Shown piece after piece: positions 1-12,200 of a stretch of 64,000 nucleotides of DNA. A program made the translations under genes and the position numbers. Positions within the stretch are counted from its first letter, which is position 1; the number at the start of each line of letters is the position of its first letter. The notes under the pieces were generated by a model. It saw only the letters and a program-made list of their open reading frames with translations, searched no databases and had not been told where the DNA came from. Where the stretch lies: assembly GCA_902806575.1 (NCBI GenBank), contig CADCXD010000001.1, forward strand, positions 2,728,001 through 2,792,000. The letters are read 5' to 3'. Source of the stretch: Jackrogersella multiformis (Eukaryota; Ascomycota; Sordariomycetes; Xylariales; Hypoxylaceae).

Positions 1-384
1 ATCACGCTGACGAACCTGCTGTGCGTCGTGACGATCCTCGGCCTGTGGCTGCCGGCGGGGGACTCGCGCCCGCTCCTGATAGCCTTCGCGCTGACCTTCG
101 GCTTCGCCTCCGGCAGCAACCTGGGCCTGTACCCCGTGTGCGTCGGCCAGCTGTGCGGTGCGCGCGACTACGGCCGCTATTACTCGACCGCGATGATGGT
201 CGGCAGCTTCGGCACTCTGACGAGCCTCCCCATCGCCGGTGCGCTGCTGAGCATCGGGCGCCACCAGGAGCAGGGCTGGCTAGCGCTGATTCTCTTCGCG
301 GCGCTGTCGTACGCCATTGCTATGAGCTGCTTCCTAGGGGCTAGAGTGCTGGCTGTTAGCTGGAGAGTGAAAGAAGTGTACTGA
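1..384 (+). CDS. MFS transporter, monocarboxylate-permease type (3' end only)
   Basis: The reading frame is open from the first base of the window and stops at 382-384, so this is the C-terminal part (127 residues) of a gene that begins outside the window. It is hydrophobic, with helices separated by short polar turns. The stretch GLYPVCVGQLCGARDYGRYY followed by a helix and GTLTSLPIAGALL is typical of the last four helices of fungal monocarboxylate/riboflavin-type (MCH-like) permeases of the major facilitator superfamily. These are proton-coupled carriers in the plasma or vacuolar membrane; the substrate cannot be read from this fragment. Codon third positions are strongly G/C-rich, unlike the FAS and Ku70 genes further on. 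The family call is fairly secure; the orthologue is not assigned. Confidence 0.8.
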   Translation: MTLTNLLCVVTILGLWLPAGDSRPLLIAFALTFGFASGSNLGLYPVCVGQLCGARDYGRYYSTAMMVGSFGTLTSLPIAGALLSIGRHQEQGWLALILFAALSYAIAMSCFLGARVLAVSWRVKEVY

Positions 385-855
385 GAGGGGATTTAAATGT
401 CGGTGTCGTTTAGGGGTGGAGAAGTGTTACACCTGTGGGGTTAGTGAGATGTGTGAGACAAATATCAGGGTTGAATACAAGATGATACTTTATGTACTAG
501 CACTGGCTAGTACATTTTTCTTCTTTGGAATGGATCTGGAACATTCTCCTGTGAAACTCAAGACCACACTCTAGGTAGGTAACCAGGTAACTAGGCGGTT
601 ACCTACGGGCAGCCGATGCTGCCTAAAATGATGGATGATTAATATAACTATAACTCACGCTACAACATTCTTGAAAAACAGACACCAATTGATTTTTGAT
701 GTGTCATATACATACAATTGTACTTATCTATGATCGAAGATCTTACACGAGTCGCAAAGAACTCAATATATGAACAATACCTAGCCCATATCCCGTTTTT
801 AAATTTACCATGAGTTATTCTCTATATATAGTGCTCTATCATTGCGAAGCTTTGC
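385..855. other. intergenic, convergent 3' ends
   Basis: Lies between two genes that converge. It holds a CTAGGTAGGTAACC-type copy of the dispersed palindromic motif near 575-605 and AT-rich sequence after that. No open frame with coding character was seen. Confidence 0.6.
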
Positions 856-2908
856 CTAGAGCCGCGTTGGAGTATCGTCTAGGACACCTTCGTTAGACGC
901 GATATCCGGATCTCGAGTATCACCTGGAACTCGCGCCGGAACTGCGTCATCGCCGTCTTCTTTAAGGTATACTAGAAAAGGGACAGTCAGCTCAGCTCAT
1001 ATTGCCCATCTTGGTATATTTGGGATGTAAAAACTTACGATGAGGCCTCACGAAGAAACTTCCCAGCACCACCAGCCCGAATAAAGCCGCCAGCATTACG
1101 AAGAATGCCTGCGGGAACGTCTCGATCGTCCCGGCATACAGGCCGTTAAAAAGCGCGGGGGCAAAGACTCGCCCGAGCGCGTGCATCAGGCCGATGGCTC
1201 CTAATAGGGAGCCTACACGCTCGGCGGGAACATGTTTCGTGATTGCACTCTGGACAGTGGCACTCGCCAATCCGCCAAATGCCGTGGCCAGACCGCACAC
1301 GATGAATAGTTCTTCTCGGCGGACAAAAATGTAGCCGGCCGTACCTACAGCATCGCTGACAAGGGCAAACCTCAGGAGCCACACGTCTACGTTATCCGCG
1401 CCAGAGTTTGTCTCGACAACGTTCGTGCCACCGTTTTCACGGTTTCGACGACGTAATGGTCGGACACGGAATATATAATTGATTGTGGGGAGGATGCAAA
1501 GAAGGATTACGACGCGTACCATGCTAACAACCGATATAAATCGCGAGGCTTCAAGAGTTCCCCAGTCGAACATATACTCGGAGTAGAGCACAATGACGGT
1601 ATTTGCGCCCATTGCGGCGGATAAAATCGTTGTGTCGATAAGGGCGAGGATAATCAAGTTTCGCCGTAAGCGGCCGTTGTTTCGTCCACTTGGGGCGAGC
1701 ATTTTTAGGGGGGCCAGCGGGTTGGCGCTCAAAACTGCTGGTAGCCAAGTTCCCATGTGGGCGTCCAGATATGAAGCAACCCGTGGCCCGACGAAAGTCC
1801 CTACTGAACTAGGAAGTCCTGATCTTAGCTGCAAAGCTGTAGCATCGGTCTGGGTTTGATGCTTCTCCCTTGCTGCCATCTGGCGTTTCTTCGATATTGA
1901 CTCGGGCAAAATAAACCAGAAGTATAGGATGACGAAAGCATGGCAGCCAAGGACAACGTAAAAGATCGATACCAACGAGCCAGTCCACGACACAAAGTAA
2001 CCAGCAAGGAGGGGACCGAATGCCAAGCCAGTAAATAGACACGCATGCAGGTAGCCGATATGTACCCCACGTCTGGACGGAGGAGCGCAATCACTCGTAT
2101 ACGAGTGAGCCAATATGCTGCCTGCAGTAAAGGAGCCAGTAATACCATCAAACAAAGCGCCTAGGATCAACCAGTGATAGCTAACCGTCTCTGGGTATTT
2201 CGCAGTGAGGATGGTAACGACTTCATTAACTAGACCGCCACACGATGAGATTACCATGAGGCGTTTCCGACCATATCGATCAGATAACGAGCCTAGCTTT
2301 GGCGCAGTGAGAGCACTTAGGGCACCGGTGAGGGCGCTCAATACAAGCGTGAAAGCAGCGACATTCTTCTGAACCCGGGGGTCATTACACTGCGGGTTAT
2401 CACCACCCATAATCACCGGCGTAAATGTAAAATTCGGGTCAAGAATCTGGCGCTCGCTGAAATAATTGCGACATATCAAGTCGACAATCCTAACGAGGGA
2501 CGTTCTTGTTAGCGATGGATGCCACTTGTCGCCTAGGGAAGGGCCTGGAGTCGCGCGACTTACAGGTTGAGCTTCGGCACGATGATGCCGCCAAATGCAA
2601 GCGTGAACAGGAAGAATGGACCGAAAAGCCAGTAAGCCTGACCTAGAAGTCAGCGTTAAGGGCATTTAGAGCTCTACCCTCATATAACGCACCGAGGGTC
2701 TCCGCCACCACGGGAGATCGACGAAATCTTCGTAACCTATCCGGCTATCCAGCCTCTTTCTAGTATCGTTGTCTCCCGTCCCATCTTCACTACTGCTTGC
2801 GCCGACCAGCGGACTTGTTTCCGTTGCCCCCTCCCACCGATCTTGCTCTTCGTATATGGGCACGATCTGCCTGCTATCCTTACTAACGGTTTGCGCGTCG
2901 CCCGTCAT
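856..2908 (-). CDS. MFS transporter, tetracycline-resistance-like (YCR023C-type), four exons
   Basis: Four exons join cleanly: 2908-2678, 2637-2564, 2489-1039 and 971-856. The sum is 1,872 nt, i.e. 623 residues. Intron 1 (2677-2638) uses the second of two nearby AG acceptors, which restores the frame into AYWLFGPFFLF. Intron 2 is 2563-2490 and intron 3 is 1038-972 (GTAAGT...TTTTCTAG). The last exon adds an acidic tail ending in DDTPTRL. The protein has an acidic, soluble N-terminus with WWRRPSVRYM just before helix 1, the MFS motif A (GSLSDRYGRKRL) after helix 2, a long central cytoplasmic loop and twelve predicted helices. This arrangement matches fungal YCR023C/Tcr1-like MFS proteins, a group of poorly characterised vacuolar or plasma membrane transporters. 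Substrate unknown. It converges with the upstream MFS fragment. Confidence 0.85.
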
Positions 2909-4715
2909 CTTGACTAGACATCCGTTGCGGGGCTGTAGTCTGAAGTCTGAACGTCGTCGAACGTTATAGTCCGCGTAGGATATAATGTCGTAGACCGGAT
3001 GTGGTGGATGCGCTACGATAGATATACCAAGTAGAACGAGTTGGTCTTGACTAAAGGATTCCGGAATCCTTTTTTGGCGATTCGCTACGGTATATCGGAT
3101 GCTTACCTAGGTAGGTGGCTGAAAAGATCGAGGTATCTTCGGGATCCGAAGGACGAAGGAGGTTAATGATTCAATCTCAACACTTTGGGAAGAGGGAGGG
3201 AGACAAGGTGATGATATGCTCCATGCCCAAAGGTTGATTACTAGGTTGATTATGATCTTATAAGTGTTTAAGATGGCATTATTGGTCTATCTAAATCAAT
3301 GATGTGTACGGAGGACGCCAATTAAAGCTTGAATTGCCCAAGTTCGAAGAACTAACGTCTGAAGTGTGCCAGCGCAAGACATGGGAGATAATGATAAAAT
3401 GATACGACAAGGTACGAGCGGGCGCGAATGGGTTGCACCTAATTGCACCTTGTTGCACCATCCATGGATCATGGATATCTATCATCCAATTCCGTATCTC
3501 TGGGATTAGGTGGTTCCAATTATTCTATTATTTTACCCTACCTAAGGTACCTACCTAGGTAGGCTAGAGGTAATGTGGTATTACAAAGTGGTTACATGGA
3601 TACCTACGTGTACCTTGTTTCGTCGAATCTTTAGCTTCCGATAGCCTTATTAACTAGGTCGTCTTATGTACCTAGGTATGTATGTCTTATGTGATGGAAG
3701 GCAAGGCTAATAATCTGCATTAAATACGCTTGTTTTAAGTATGTACTGCACAAGTACAATACCTAGCTGGTGTAATCTACATTAGGTACTTGTATTATCG
3801 GAACTCGATATCCGTGGAGCGCGATCTAATCAAGCCAACCCATGTTCCTAGATGTTAAAATCTTCGATTGGTAATACATATGGACTTAGGTAATCCTTTC
3901 CATCGGGGATAAACGAACCCCTTAAACACTACTTTAAAAACACTATAAATACTATTCCCAGAATAGGTATAATAATTCATAGGTGAAAAGAACTCAGGAC
4001 AAAAAGGATACCTTATAGTGTGTTAATCCCAAATTATAATATGAATGCTTTACATGGACTTGTCATAATGTCAAGATAAGCCCAACTCGTTGTGATCACC
4101 GCCAGCACATCGATGACGCATCCTTCCGTGGGGTCCTACAGTCCGGGGTACGATACATACCCTACAGGAGTTCGGAATTCTGCTAGGTGCGGCACCTAAG
4201 TAGTCCGACTGTCGGCAACATTTCAACCCCGATATATCTACCTAGGTACTTTAGGCAATGCATGATCTAAGGATTTTGAACATCATCTAAGAATATCTCC
4301 GAGAATAAGACAAGACGGTGTTTGACATACATTCTCAATTATGTAAAGCTCTCGTAAATATATATACTTGTAGGTAAATATATATAGGTAGATAGAAATG
4401 CAAGTATATGCATAGGGCGATAGACTTATATGTAATAGCTATAGCTAGGTGTAGAAGATATCATGCCCGTTGAAAACTATTTCCTGTCCAGCCAACTAAA
4501 TCGTACAAGGCAAGTCCTCTGCTAAAACAGGAAATCTGGTGAAATTCCTAGATATATGTTAACACTTGGATAAGTGACCAACCACCTGACGCCAGAGTAG
4601 TGTTTAAGTCGCACCCAACTACCGAGCAACACTGCTATTTTTGAAACTCGCGACGCATACGCACACCCCAAATTCTTCACCTCGGCTTGTTTTCGAATTA
4701 TTGGGTAGAGAGATT
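2909..4715. other. intergenic region upstream of the MFS gene and downstream of ferrochelatase
   Basis: No convincing gene was seen on either strand. It contains a perfect 20-bp palindrome at 3053-3072, a short GTTGCACC/ATTGCACC repeat near 3433-3462, and several copies of the CCTAGGTA motif (about 3107, 3545-3565, 3670, 4240). The ORF at 3291-3485 on the minus strand has no recognisable content. Confidence 0.6.
3053..3072. repeat. perfect 20-bp palindrome upstream of an MFS gene
   Basis: AAAGGATTCCGGAATCCTTT reads the same on both strands. It lies about 145 bp upstream of the MFS start codon at 2908. The CCGG core flanked by symmetric TT/AA could serve as a dimer site for a regulator, but nothing in the window shows which one. 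It could also simply be a small hairpin. Confidence 0.5.
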
Positions 4716-6085
4716 CTACACTGACACCGTAAAGGCATTCTCCTCTGCGAGGAAAAACTTCTTCGACTCGGCACATCGTTCACTCTTGCAACCAGGACAC
4801 CTCAGACCCATCTGAAAGGAGCATGCGACACCACCATCTAGGTGACTCTTCGCGAGACTCGCGAGGGCGTCGATAAAAATAGGGTTGCCATTGAGGCTTT
4901 CTACTCGCTTGACTGTGTCCACATGGCCGGACTCCCCAATCACCTCTTTGTCCAGCTCAAACAATGTTTCGATGTGGTCTGAGGTAAATGCAATGGGGAT
5001 GAGGACGAGGTCTTTCTGCCCCTTTGAGATGTACTCTTCAACCGAAAATTGAGTTTGCGGACCTAGCCATGGCTGAGGACCAACTTGCGATTGCCAGCAT
5101 AACCTATAAGGATTACAAAACTTCAGTCGTTGCATCACAGCATATACTGTTGCAGCAACTTCGGCGGGATATGGGTCACCTAAATCGTGATCAGTTAGGC
5201 TTGTTTGGATTCTCTGTTTCGAGTTCTTACCTCGATTAACCACCGACATTGGTAAACTGTGAGCCGAAAATAATAAAACGACTTGGCTTCGTCGGTCTTC
5301 TGGATATTGCGCCAACGTTTTCTCAATATTGGTGGCAAAGGCCTCCACTAGGCCTGGATGCACTGGCCACCTGTCAATGACACTCCATTGAATTGCACCT
5401 GGTCCAGCTTTTCCTTCTAATCGTTGCCGCCACTTCCAGAGCTCGTTGAGGCTGCTTCCTGTCGTCGAACAAGAATATTGGGGATACTGCGTGAATGCCA
5501 CAGCTCTCCCTCCTTTGCCATTCCCGAAGCCGTCCTCCAACAATTTAGTGTACATTTCCTCGGTCAGGGGATCGGCGTAGCGAAAGGCTACGTAGGGTTT
5601 ATGGGGCGCTGTCTGAGGTGATATCTGGTCGAGGATCTTGCACATTTCTTCGTTTTGATATTCTGACCATTTCCGGATAGGCGAACCACCTCCAATCTCT
5701 GCATATTGTTTCTGGATCTTCGGAGTCCTTCGTTTTGAAATGAGGGGGCCAATGTAGTTCTGTAGTCGACCAAGCGGTATCAAATCACCATCTGCCTACC
5801 CATACGTTAGAATTCTGCGGGGAGACGTAGCGACGTATAAGGATGACATACAAATAGTCGGCTCAAAAAGTTGCCAACTTCATCTACTGTCGAGGGACCT
5901 CCCATATTTAAAAAGACCATGGCCGTCGGACCTTTCGACCCAGTAGCATTTTGTGTGACAGGCGGCACTGGCGTTGCGAATGATCTTGTTTGCAATACAC
6001 TATTCGATTTTCGGAGGCTCAATGAAGAGTTAACTGTACCAGCTGCTCTGCGCGAGAGTTGCGCTACGGAATGCCGCGTCGCCAT
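4716..6085 (-). CDS. HEM15: ferrochelatase, mitochondrial (protoheme ferro-lyase)
   Basis: Inserts ferrous iron into protoporphyrin IX, the last step of heme synthesis, on the matrix side of the inner mitochondrial membrane. Exons are 6085-5852, 5795-5231 and 5179-4716 (1,263 nt, 420 residues). The first intron (5851-5796) joins LSRLF to ADGDLIP. The second (5230-5180) is 51 nt, in frame and stop-free, so a naive ORF would read through it; splicing restores NRGDPYPAEVAATVY. The N-terminus is rich in Arg/Ser/Thr as expected of a mitochondrial presequence. Conserved blocks are FLNMGGPST, QYPQYSCSTTGSS, LLFSAHSLPM (metal-site His), WQSQVGPQPWLGPQT and PIAFTSDHIETL. The C-terminus has CPGCKSERC, the C-x2-C-x4-C spacing of the [2Fe-2S] cluster ligands in animal-type enzymes. 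It is divergent from Ku70, 553 bp between starts. Confidence 0.95.
5180..5230 (-). other. in-frame, stop-free intron in ferrochelatase
   Basis: On the coding strand it starts GTAAGAAC, has a CTAAC branch-site element and ends TTTAG. It is 51 nt, a multiple of three without a stop, so it hides inside the open frame. The 17 residues it would encode have no counterpart in the ferrochelatase family between the SAHSLPM block and the PYPAEVAATV block. Confidence 0.85.
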
Positions 6086-6638
6086 ATTTAATGAAAGCTA
6101 CACCACTATATCAATTAGATAATTGAAGCTTCCGAAAGAAACAAAGACGAGCTTTCTAGATCATTGAACATATAACATATATGAAAGGCTCGTAGCTGAT
6201 TTGCCTCTCGAAAAGTTCACTAAGTTATTACCTAAATGATGGAAAGCTCGGGCTCGGTCATCCGAGAACCCGGGTCCGATTTAGGTCTTAGTGGAAACCC
6301 TACTGTACATGGTGCTATACGTAATTGGTAGGAGACAGCCCTGGAGGCAGCGACCTGGAAGCACCCTAGTCACCTGACACCGCGATTATTCCATAAAAGA
6401 AACCACTTTACATCATACCAAGGTACGCGCTTGATCGCGGCGGCATCTGCCTAAGCCATTTGATCTTCATACCTACCTAGGTACTTAACGAAGGTTATTC
6501 GCCCCAAAAATTTTGAAATGGCCTAACCATTACGAACATAAACCAACATAAACACAACGCCCTTCTTCAAATTTCTGGAACACTTGCAGCCATTCTCTCT
6601 TCTAAATAAAAAATCAGAGAAAAGGCCTAGGATCCACT
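6086..6638. promoter_or_regulatory. divergent upstream region of ferrochelatase and Ku70
   Basis: The only sequence between the two start codons, so it must contain both promoters. It holds a CCTACCTAGGTACTTAACG copy of the dispersed motif near 6471-6490 and pyrimidine-rich tracts before the Ku70 start. No specific factor site can be assigned. Confidence 0.55.
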
Positions 6639-8681
6639 ATGGCAGATCATTACGAGAAAAGGGACGAGGAAGATGAAGAAGATGAGATTGGTGAACAGGT
6701 ATTTGAATAGTCTAGGTTTATTAAAAGCTCTCCAAACTAACTATTATTTAGGATTATAAAGCTCAAAAAGATGCTCTCATTTTCGCCATTGATGTTAGCG
6801 AGTCGATGCTGCGGCTGCCTCCTAAATCAGATGACAAAAAGGCAGACAAAGACCCTCCTGTTTATGCCGCCCTAAAATGTGCCTATCAAGTGATGCAGCA
6901 GCGAATCATATCCAATCCGAGAGACATGATGGGTATAATACTCTTCAACACCGAAAAGACAAAGTATCGAGATGACCAGAATCTCCCCTATCCTCACTGT
7001 TATGTCTATACCGACCTCGATATCCCCGCAGCTGATGATGTCAAGAGCCTAAAAGGCCTCGTCGAAGAAGGCGACGACGCCGATGAAATTCTTGTTCCAT
7101 CTAGCGAAGGGGCCCAGATGTCTCATTTGCTTTTCCTAGCAAACAACATTCTCACCACCAAGGCTCCGAACTTCGGATCTCGGAGGCTATTCATCATCAC
7201 CGACAACGATGACCCTCATAATGACGACAAGACGAGTAGAGAAAACGCAGCATGCCGTGCTAAGGATTTGTACGATTTTGGTGTCAACATAGAACTATTC
7301 GCAATCACTCGTGATGACGAAAAGTTCGACTTTAGCAAGTTCTACGATGTAATTATGACACTAATATTGAATTGTTTATTATGTTCCTAACACAGTCTAG
7401 GATATTATTTATCGAGATCCAGCTGTCGAGGAAGCGCATCCAGGAACACTCTCGACGTCGAAATCCGGTAACGGGCTAACCCTCCTTAATTCGCTAATTT
7501 CCAACGTGAACTCGAAGCAAACGCCGAAGCGGTCTTATTTCAACAATATGCCGCTCGAGCTTGGTCCCGGACTTCAAATTTCGGTGAAGGGATACAACAT
7601 TATTCAGAAGCAAGAGCCAGCACGTAGTTGTTACGTTTGGCTGGATGGTGAGAAAGCGCAGATTGCCGTAGGTGAAACTTCCCATATTGCCGAAGACAGC
7701 GCCAGAACAGTCCAAATAGGCGAAGTGAAGAAAGCCTATAAGTTCGGGGGCGAATACGTTTACTTCAGCGAAGATGAGCAGAAGTCTATCAAGCAATTCG
7801 GAGGCCCGATAATACGTATCATTGGCTTCAAGAACAGATCGCAGCTCGGGTTTTGGGCATCCATAAAGAAATCGATCTTCATCTTCCCGAGCGATGAAGG
7901 ATACGTCGGATCCTCGCGTGTCTTCGCCGCATTGTGGCAGAAGCTACTAAAATCCAAGAAAATCGGCATCGCATGGCATATTGCTCGGACAAATGGCAAC
8001 CCTCAACTGGTTGCAATTATTCCCTCTAAGGCGCAGTCGGACCGCAAGACAGGAGCGGATTTCATACCTGCCGGCTTGTGGCTTTATCCAATTCCATATG
8101 CTGACGACCTGCGTGAGGGTCCCGACCAAGTCAAACTAACCCGAACCACGGATCAATTGACTGATAAAATGAACAAGATCATTGGGAATTTGCAGCTGCC
8201 GACTGCTACGTACAGCCCATCGAAGTATCCGAATCCCGCACTTCAATGGCACTACAAAATCCTACAAGCTCTTGCTCTAGAGGAGGAGGTTCCTGACAAG
8301 CCAGACGACGCCACTGTTCCTAAGTACAAGGCCATCCATAACCGGTGTGGTGAATATATACAGGAATGGTCGCGGGTCGCAGATGATATCTTGAGCCTGG
8401 CCAGAGACGCAAAGGCTATCAAGCGGGAGCTAGTGAACGACGACGAAGACGACGAGCCTAGGCCAGCGAAGAAGACGAGAGCGCCAGCAGCAAAAGCAGG
8501 CAATAGTAGCATGGGGATGAACGACGCCGAGTTAAAGAAGAGATACAATGACGGTACCTTATCGAAGCTGACAGTAGTCGAATTAAAACCAATTCTTGGT
8601 GACCGTGGAATTGACGCTAAAGGGTTGAAGAAGTCACTCATCGAGAGACTTGAGGAATGGATCGATGAGAACGTAGCCTAA
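6639..8681 (+). CDS. ku70: Ku70, ATP-dependent DNA helicase II subunit 1
   Basis: Ku70 pairs with Ku80 to form the ring that binds DNA double-strand ends for non-homologous end joining and also acts at telomeres; it is nuclear. Exons 6639-6698, 6752-7348 and 7401-8681 give 645 residues. The ATG at 6639 opens a short acidic leader (DEEDEEDEIGEQ) that splices to DYKAQKDALIFAIDVSESML, the start of the von Willebrand-A-like N-terminal domain (about residues 25-215). The Ku core beta-barrel follows: ELGPGLQISVKGYNII, then GGPIIRIIGFKNRSQL and GIAWHIARTNGNPQLVAIIP. A charged linker with an RPAKKTR nuclear-localisation-like run leads to a C-terminal SAP DNA-binding domain (LTVVELKPILGDRGI...KKSLIERL, about residues 600-640). 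Length is normal for fungi. It is followed in tandem by the Zn2Cys6 regulator. Confidence 0.95.
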
Positions 8682-9279
8682 TACTCGTCGTTGGGGATCA
8701 TGATTCTCTCAGACTACTACTATGTATCAACTATGTATCAAGATACCAATTTCTTATCTTGTAGGTCTATTGCACAGATCATGTAGCTTTAATAACAGGT
8801 ACCTAGGTATCTGCAAAGGGCAAAAGTTGAACATAAAAGTTTTAACCACCTGCATTGGTTATTTATAAGTGCTGCGTATTACCTTGTACCTAGTAGATAC
8901 CTACCTACATGTATGTAACGCTGTCAAGCTCTGCTAGAAAATACCAAGGTACCTCTGGTCAACCCCACGTTACATTATGTATGTACCTAGGTACATACTT
9001 CTAAGGTTCTAAGGTTGCAAGGTTCTAAAGTTTGGTCACTTCCCTCAAGGTTCCAAGGTTCTACTACGTAAGTTGGTGTTACCAGGTACCTACTACCTGG
9101 TGCTTCAGCCACATGTACCCCCAAATATTGCCACAGTTGTTCCCAACCTCCAACGCGTTTGACTTCTGCGCTTACATATAATAAACACTTTTCTATCCAT
9201 TCGCATCGCGCGATTCGAACGGTGGCCCTGGAGGATAGCAGAATCAGACAGTTCTGATGACCTTTATTTCATCGCCAGA
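8682..9279. other. intergenic, with short direct repeats
   Basis: Several CCTAGGTA motif copies (8800-8813, 8888-8912, 8983-8997). At 9002-9062 the words AAGGTTCT, AAGGTTGC, AAGGTTCC and AAGGTTCT recur, separated by short spacers, as a degenerate mini-repeat. The sequence also supplies the upstream region of the Zn2Cys6 gene. Confidence 0.6.
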
Positions 9280-12200
9280 ATGGACGCACTGCTGGGTCTA
9301 GACTCGCCACGAGGCAGCTACGTGTGTAGTTCTGTTCCGGAAATTCAAGATAGGCTTCACCATAGCCTCGCTTCCAAGTCATCCGATACGCGCGCAGAAC
9401 ATACCTCTATTACATTCGAACTCCGACATAATGTAGTCTTCCATCTAAATGCAGAAGCCGAAGATGGCACCGCCGATGGTGCCGCCGACCCTGCAAGCCA
9501 ATCGCAGCAGCATCAGCCTATTACCAGATCTGTAAATATCTCCGAAACGGTACAGAACCAACCAACCGACGATCCTGTGCTCCAGAGAGCTGTCGCGAAA
9601 CATATAATCAGTTCGATGGGGGTGATAGATAGCAGTTCGTGGATAGTCCGCCAAGTTTCTAGGGGCGCGCAAGGCTGGACGTTTACATACATCTGCAAAG
9701 ACTCGCTGCAGGCGTGGAATCGCGCAAACGCGAATACCGAGAAATCTACCATCGGTAGATATAGTGGCCCGGGTAGTCTGGATCCGAATAATGCCTGTAT
9801 GAATAACTTCGGCCTTAGTACGAATAAAAAGTTCTAACCTCGTTATAGCTCGACCCGCCTTCGACTGTCGCGGAACTCTCACGATCGCCTTCTCCAAATC
9901 CTCCAGAAGTGTTATCGTCAAATACAACCACACGCCTATCCACAAGACCGTTGCGCAGCTACTAGAACGCCTTGTACCCGAACTACCACCTGCGCCGGTT
10001 AACAATGGCAATGTAAGCAATCACAGAACACCAAAGGCCAAGCGACCTCCACCAACCGAAGGTGAAGAAGGAAGTCGCAGGAAGCGCGCAAGGAAGAAGG
10101 GCAAAGCGCCAGATGCGCCGATGGGCGATCTATCTGTTGGGGATGGCCAAGCCTATCGAGATGATGCTGAGTCGCAGGGTACGAACCCGAGTCAACCACG
10201 TTCTACGTCTGTCCTAAATGTTCCCCCTGACGAAGCTGCTCGACGCGAACAAACGGCGATAGACCTCCTAAATGAACACGGTATCGATCCTGCGACACTG
10301 TCTAAGGAACAGTTCGAAATATTTTCAAATCAGGCACCGGACTTGCAGGCAGCTTCGCTGGATATGTTATCCAGATATGGCGCGGAGAGGCTGAGAATTG
10401 TCCACCCGGGTGATAAGGATGATCCCTCGCCATCGAACTCTACCCCTGTTGAAGGAGAGTCCATTAATGTGACTCCTGCGACTGGACAAAGGCCAGTATC
10501 TACTCCTGGAACAACCGAGACGCCCACTAAGAGGCGCACCCGGAAGAAAAAGTCGGATGGCCGAGTGGCCGAAGTCTCCATTGGCAGTGGTGCAGTAGTG
10601 CCAATGGGACAGAATGGCGAAGTTGGAACGACAACTTCTACTCTGAAGCTGACAGGCAGAAAAACGCGCGGCAGTTGTCAGACTTGTAAAGACAGGAAAA
10701 CCAAGGTGAGAATATTGATATCCTTTTTTTAATGAGTTAAAACACGATACTAACAGAGCCCAGTGTACGAAGGAACATCCTAGTTGTTCTATCTGTACTG
10801 CAGCCGATGTGGAATGCATTTACTTGGCCCCTAAACCTCACCGAAGAAAGTCAGAGATACCTGCCGCGGTAGTCGAAAACGAAAACGAGGACTCCGATGT
10901 ACCCGGAGAAAGCGAACATGTAGTAGGAGAGAGCGAGGAACACCAGGCACTAAGTGAAGGTCAAGCGACAATGCCAATAGAACCAGACCCCGTGGAGCAC
11001 TTAGCACAGCACGTTGCTTCATCGCCCCCAGATTCTGATAATGAAGAATTCATACCAGATCCAAACATTTTATCAGCGCCTATTGAGCATCAACCAACTA
11101 CAACACAGCCTCCCACAACGCAATTCTACCATAGTAATAGCGCTGGACTCACATTTCCGCAAGGTTTGCAAGGTCTGCAACCGTCTTCTAGGCATACGGC
11201 CATGTCAGCCATGTCATTTCCAGAATCTCAAACACGCGAGACTCAATATGAGCCTTCTCCGAGTTTAACATTTCCGCATGCATCTCACCAAGTTGAGCAC
11301 TCGTCAGGGCTGACATTTACTCAACCAGTCCCGCCGACCACCCAGAAGGGGCAAAGGCCATCACCCTCCAGTCGCCGGAGTCTTCCAACCAGTCAGAATA
11401 AACAAACACCAGTCCCAACGCCAGTCATCCCACACCATACGCCTACTTGGAATGCTTCGCCCACGACAGGACACGCTGCTACAGCGTCGCCAACGTTGGC
11501 CAAGCAGCAAGCTTCTAAGCGGCTAGATTCGCGCAATTCTAGTGCAGAAGCAAGCCAACAAGCTTACGATGGTATGAAACAATTATCACAGGCTGCGATG
11601 CAAAGGCAGAACCAACCGTCACCAGTAGCAGGGTCACCATACCCAGCTGTAGCCCAAGCTGTAGCTCAGGCAAAATCCATGCAAAGCCAGAGGTCACGAA
11701 CAAATACCCCCGTCACATCTACATCTCGTCCCCCACCCCAGCCTCCCCAAGCCGCTGTCAATGGCAATACAACATACAACACGACTTCGTCAAGTTCTAT
11801 TCCGAATTATGATCATTATGCACGTTATGATAGCTCAACCAATAGTCCATATGACAATACAAGCAATAATCAGAGCTCGTCTCGCATTGCTTATGAGCCA
11901 GGCTCATATCACCCTACTACAACCACGACATCAGCCTCGTACCCATCAACAACTGCATATGACTATTCTCGAAGCAATGGATCGCCCAATCCCCTCTCCC
12001 AGGCACTGAACACATCGACTGGATATAGCGGTACTACTAACCCCACAACCAATCAATGGGCAACCTCCCAGGCTCGAGGTGGTAAGCCACATGCCCAATC
12101 ACGCACAAACAACACTTACTCTATGGCGTCAACTACTGCTTCCGCGTCCCGTAATTATGGACCAAGTTCTACTGATTCGCGAACTCCTACCCAAAATGGT

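Noticed and set aside
6806..7390. Using the ATG at 6806 as the Ku70 start
   Set aside because: It lies inside the conserved vWA-like strand (AIDVSESM); the exon at 6639-6698 supplies a proper start with a clean intron.
9185..9235. GATTCGAAC word resembling a tRNA T-loop on the minus strand
   Set aside because: The flanking bases cannot form a T-stem, and no acceptor or anticodon stem was found.
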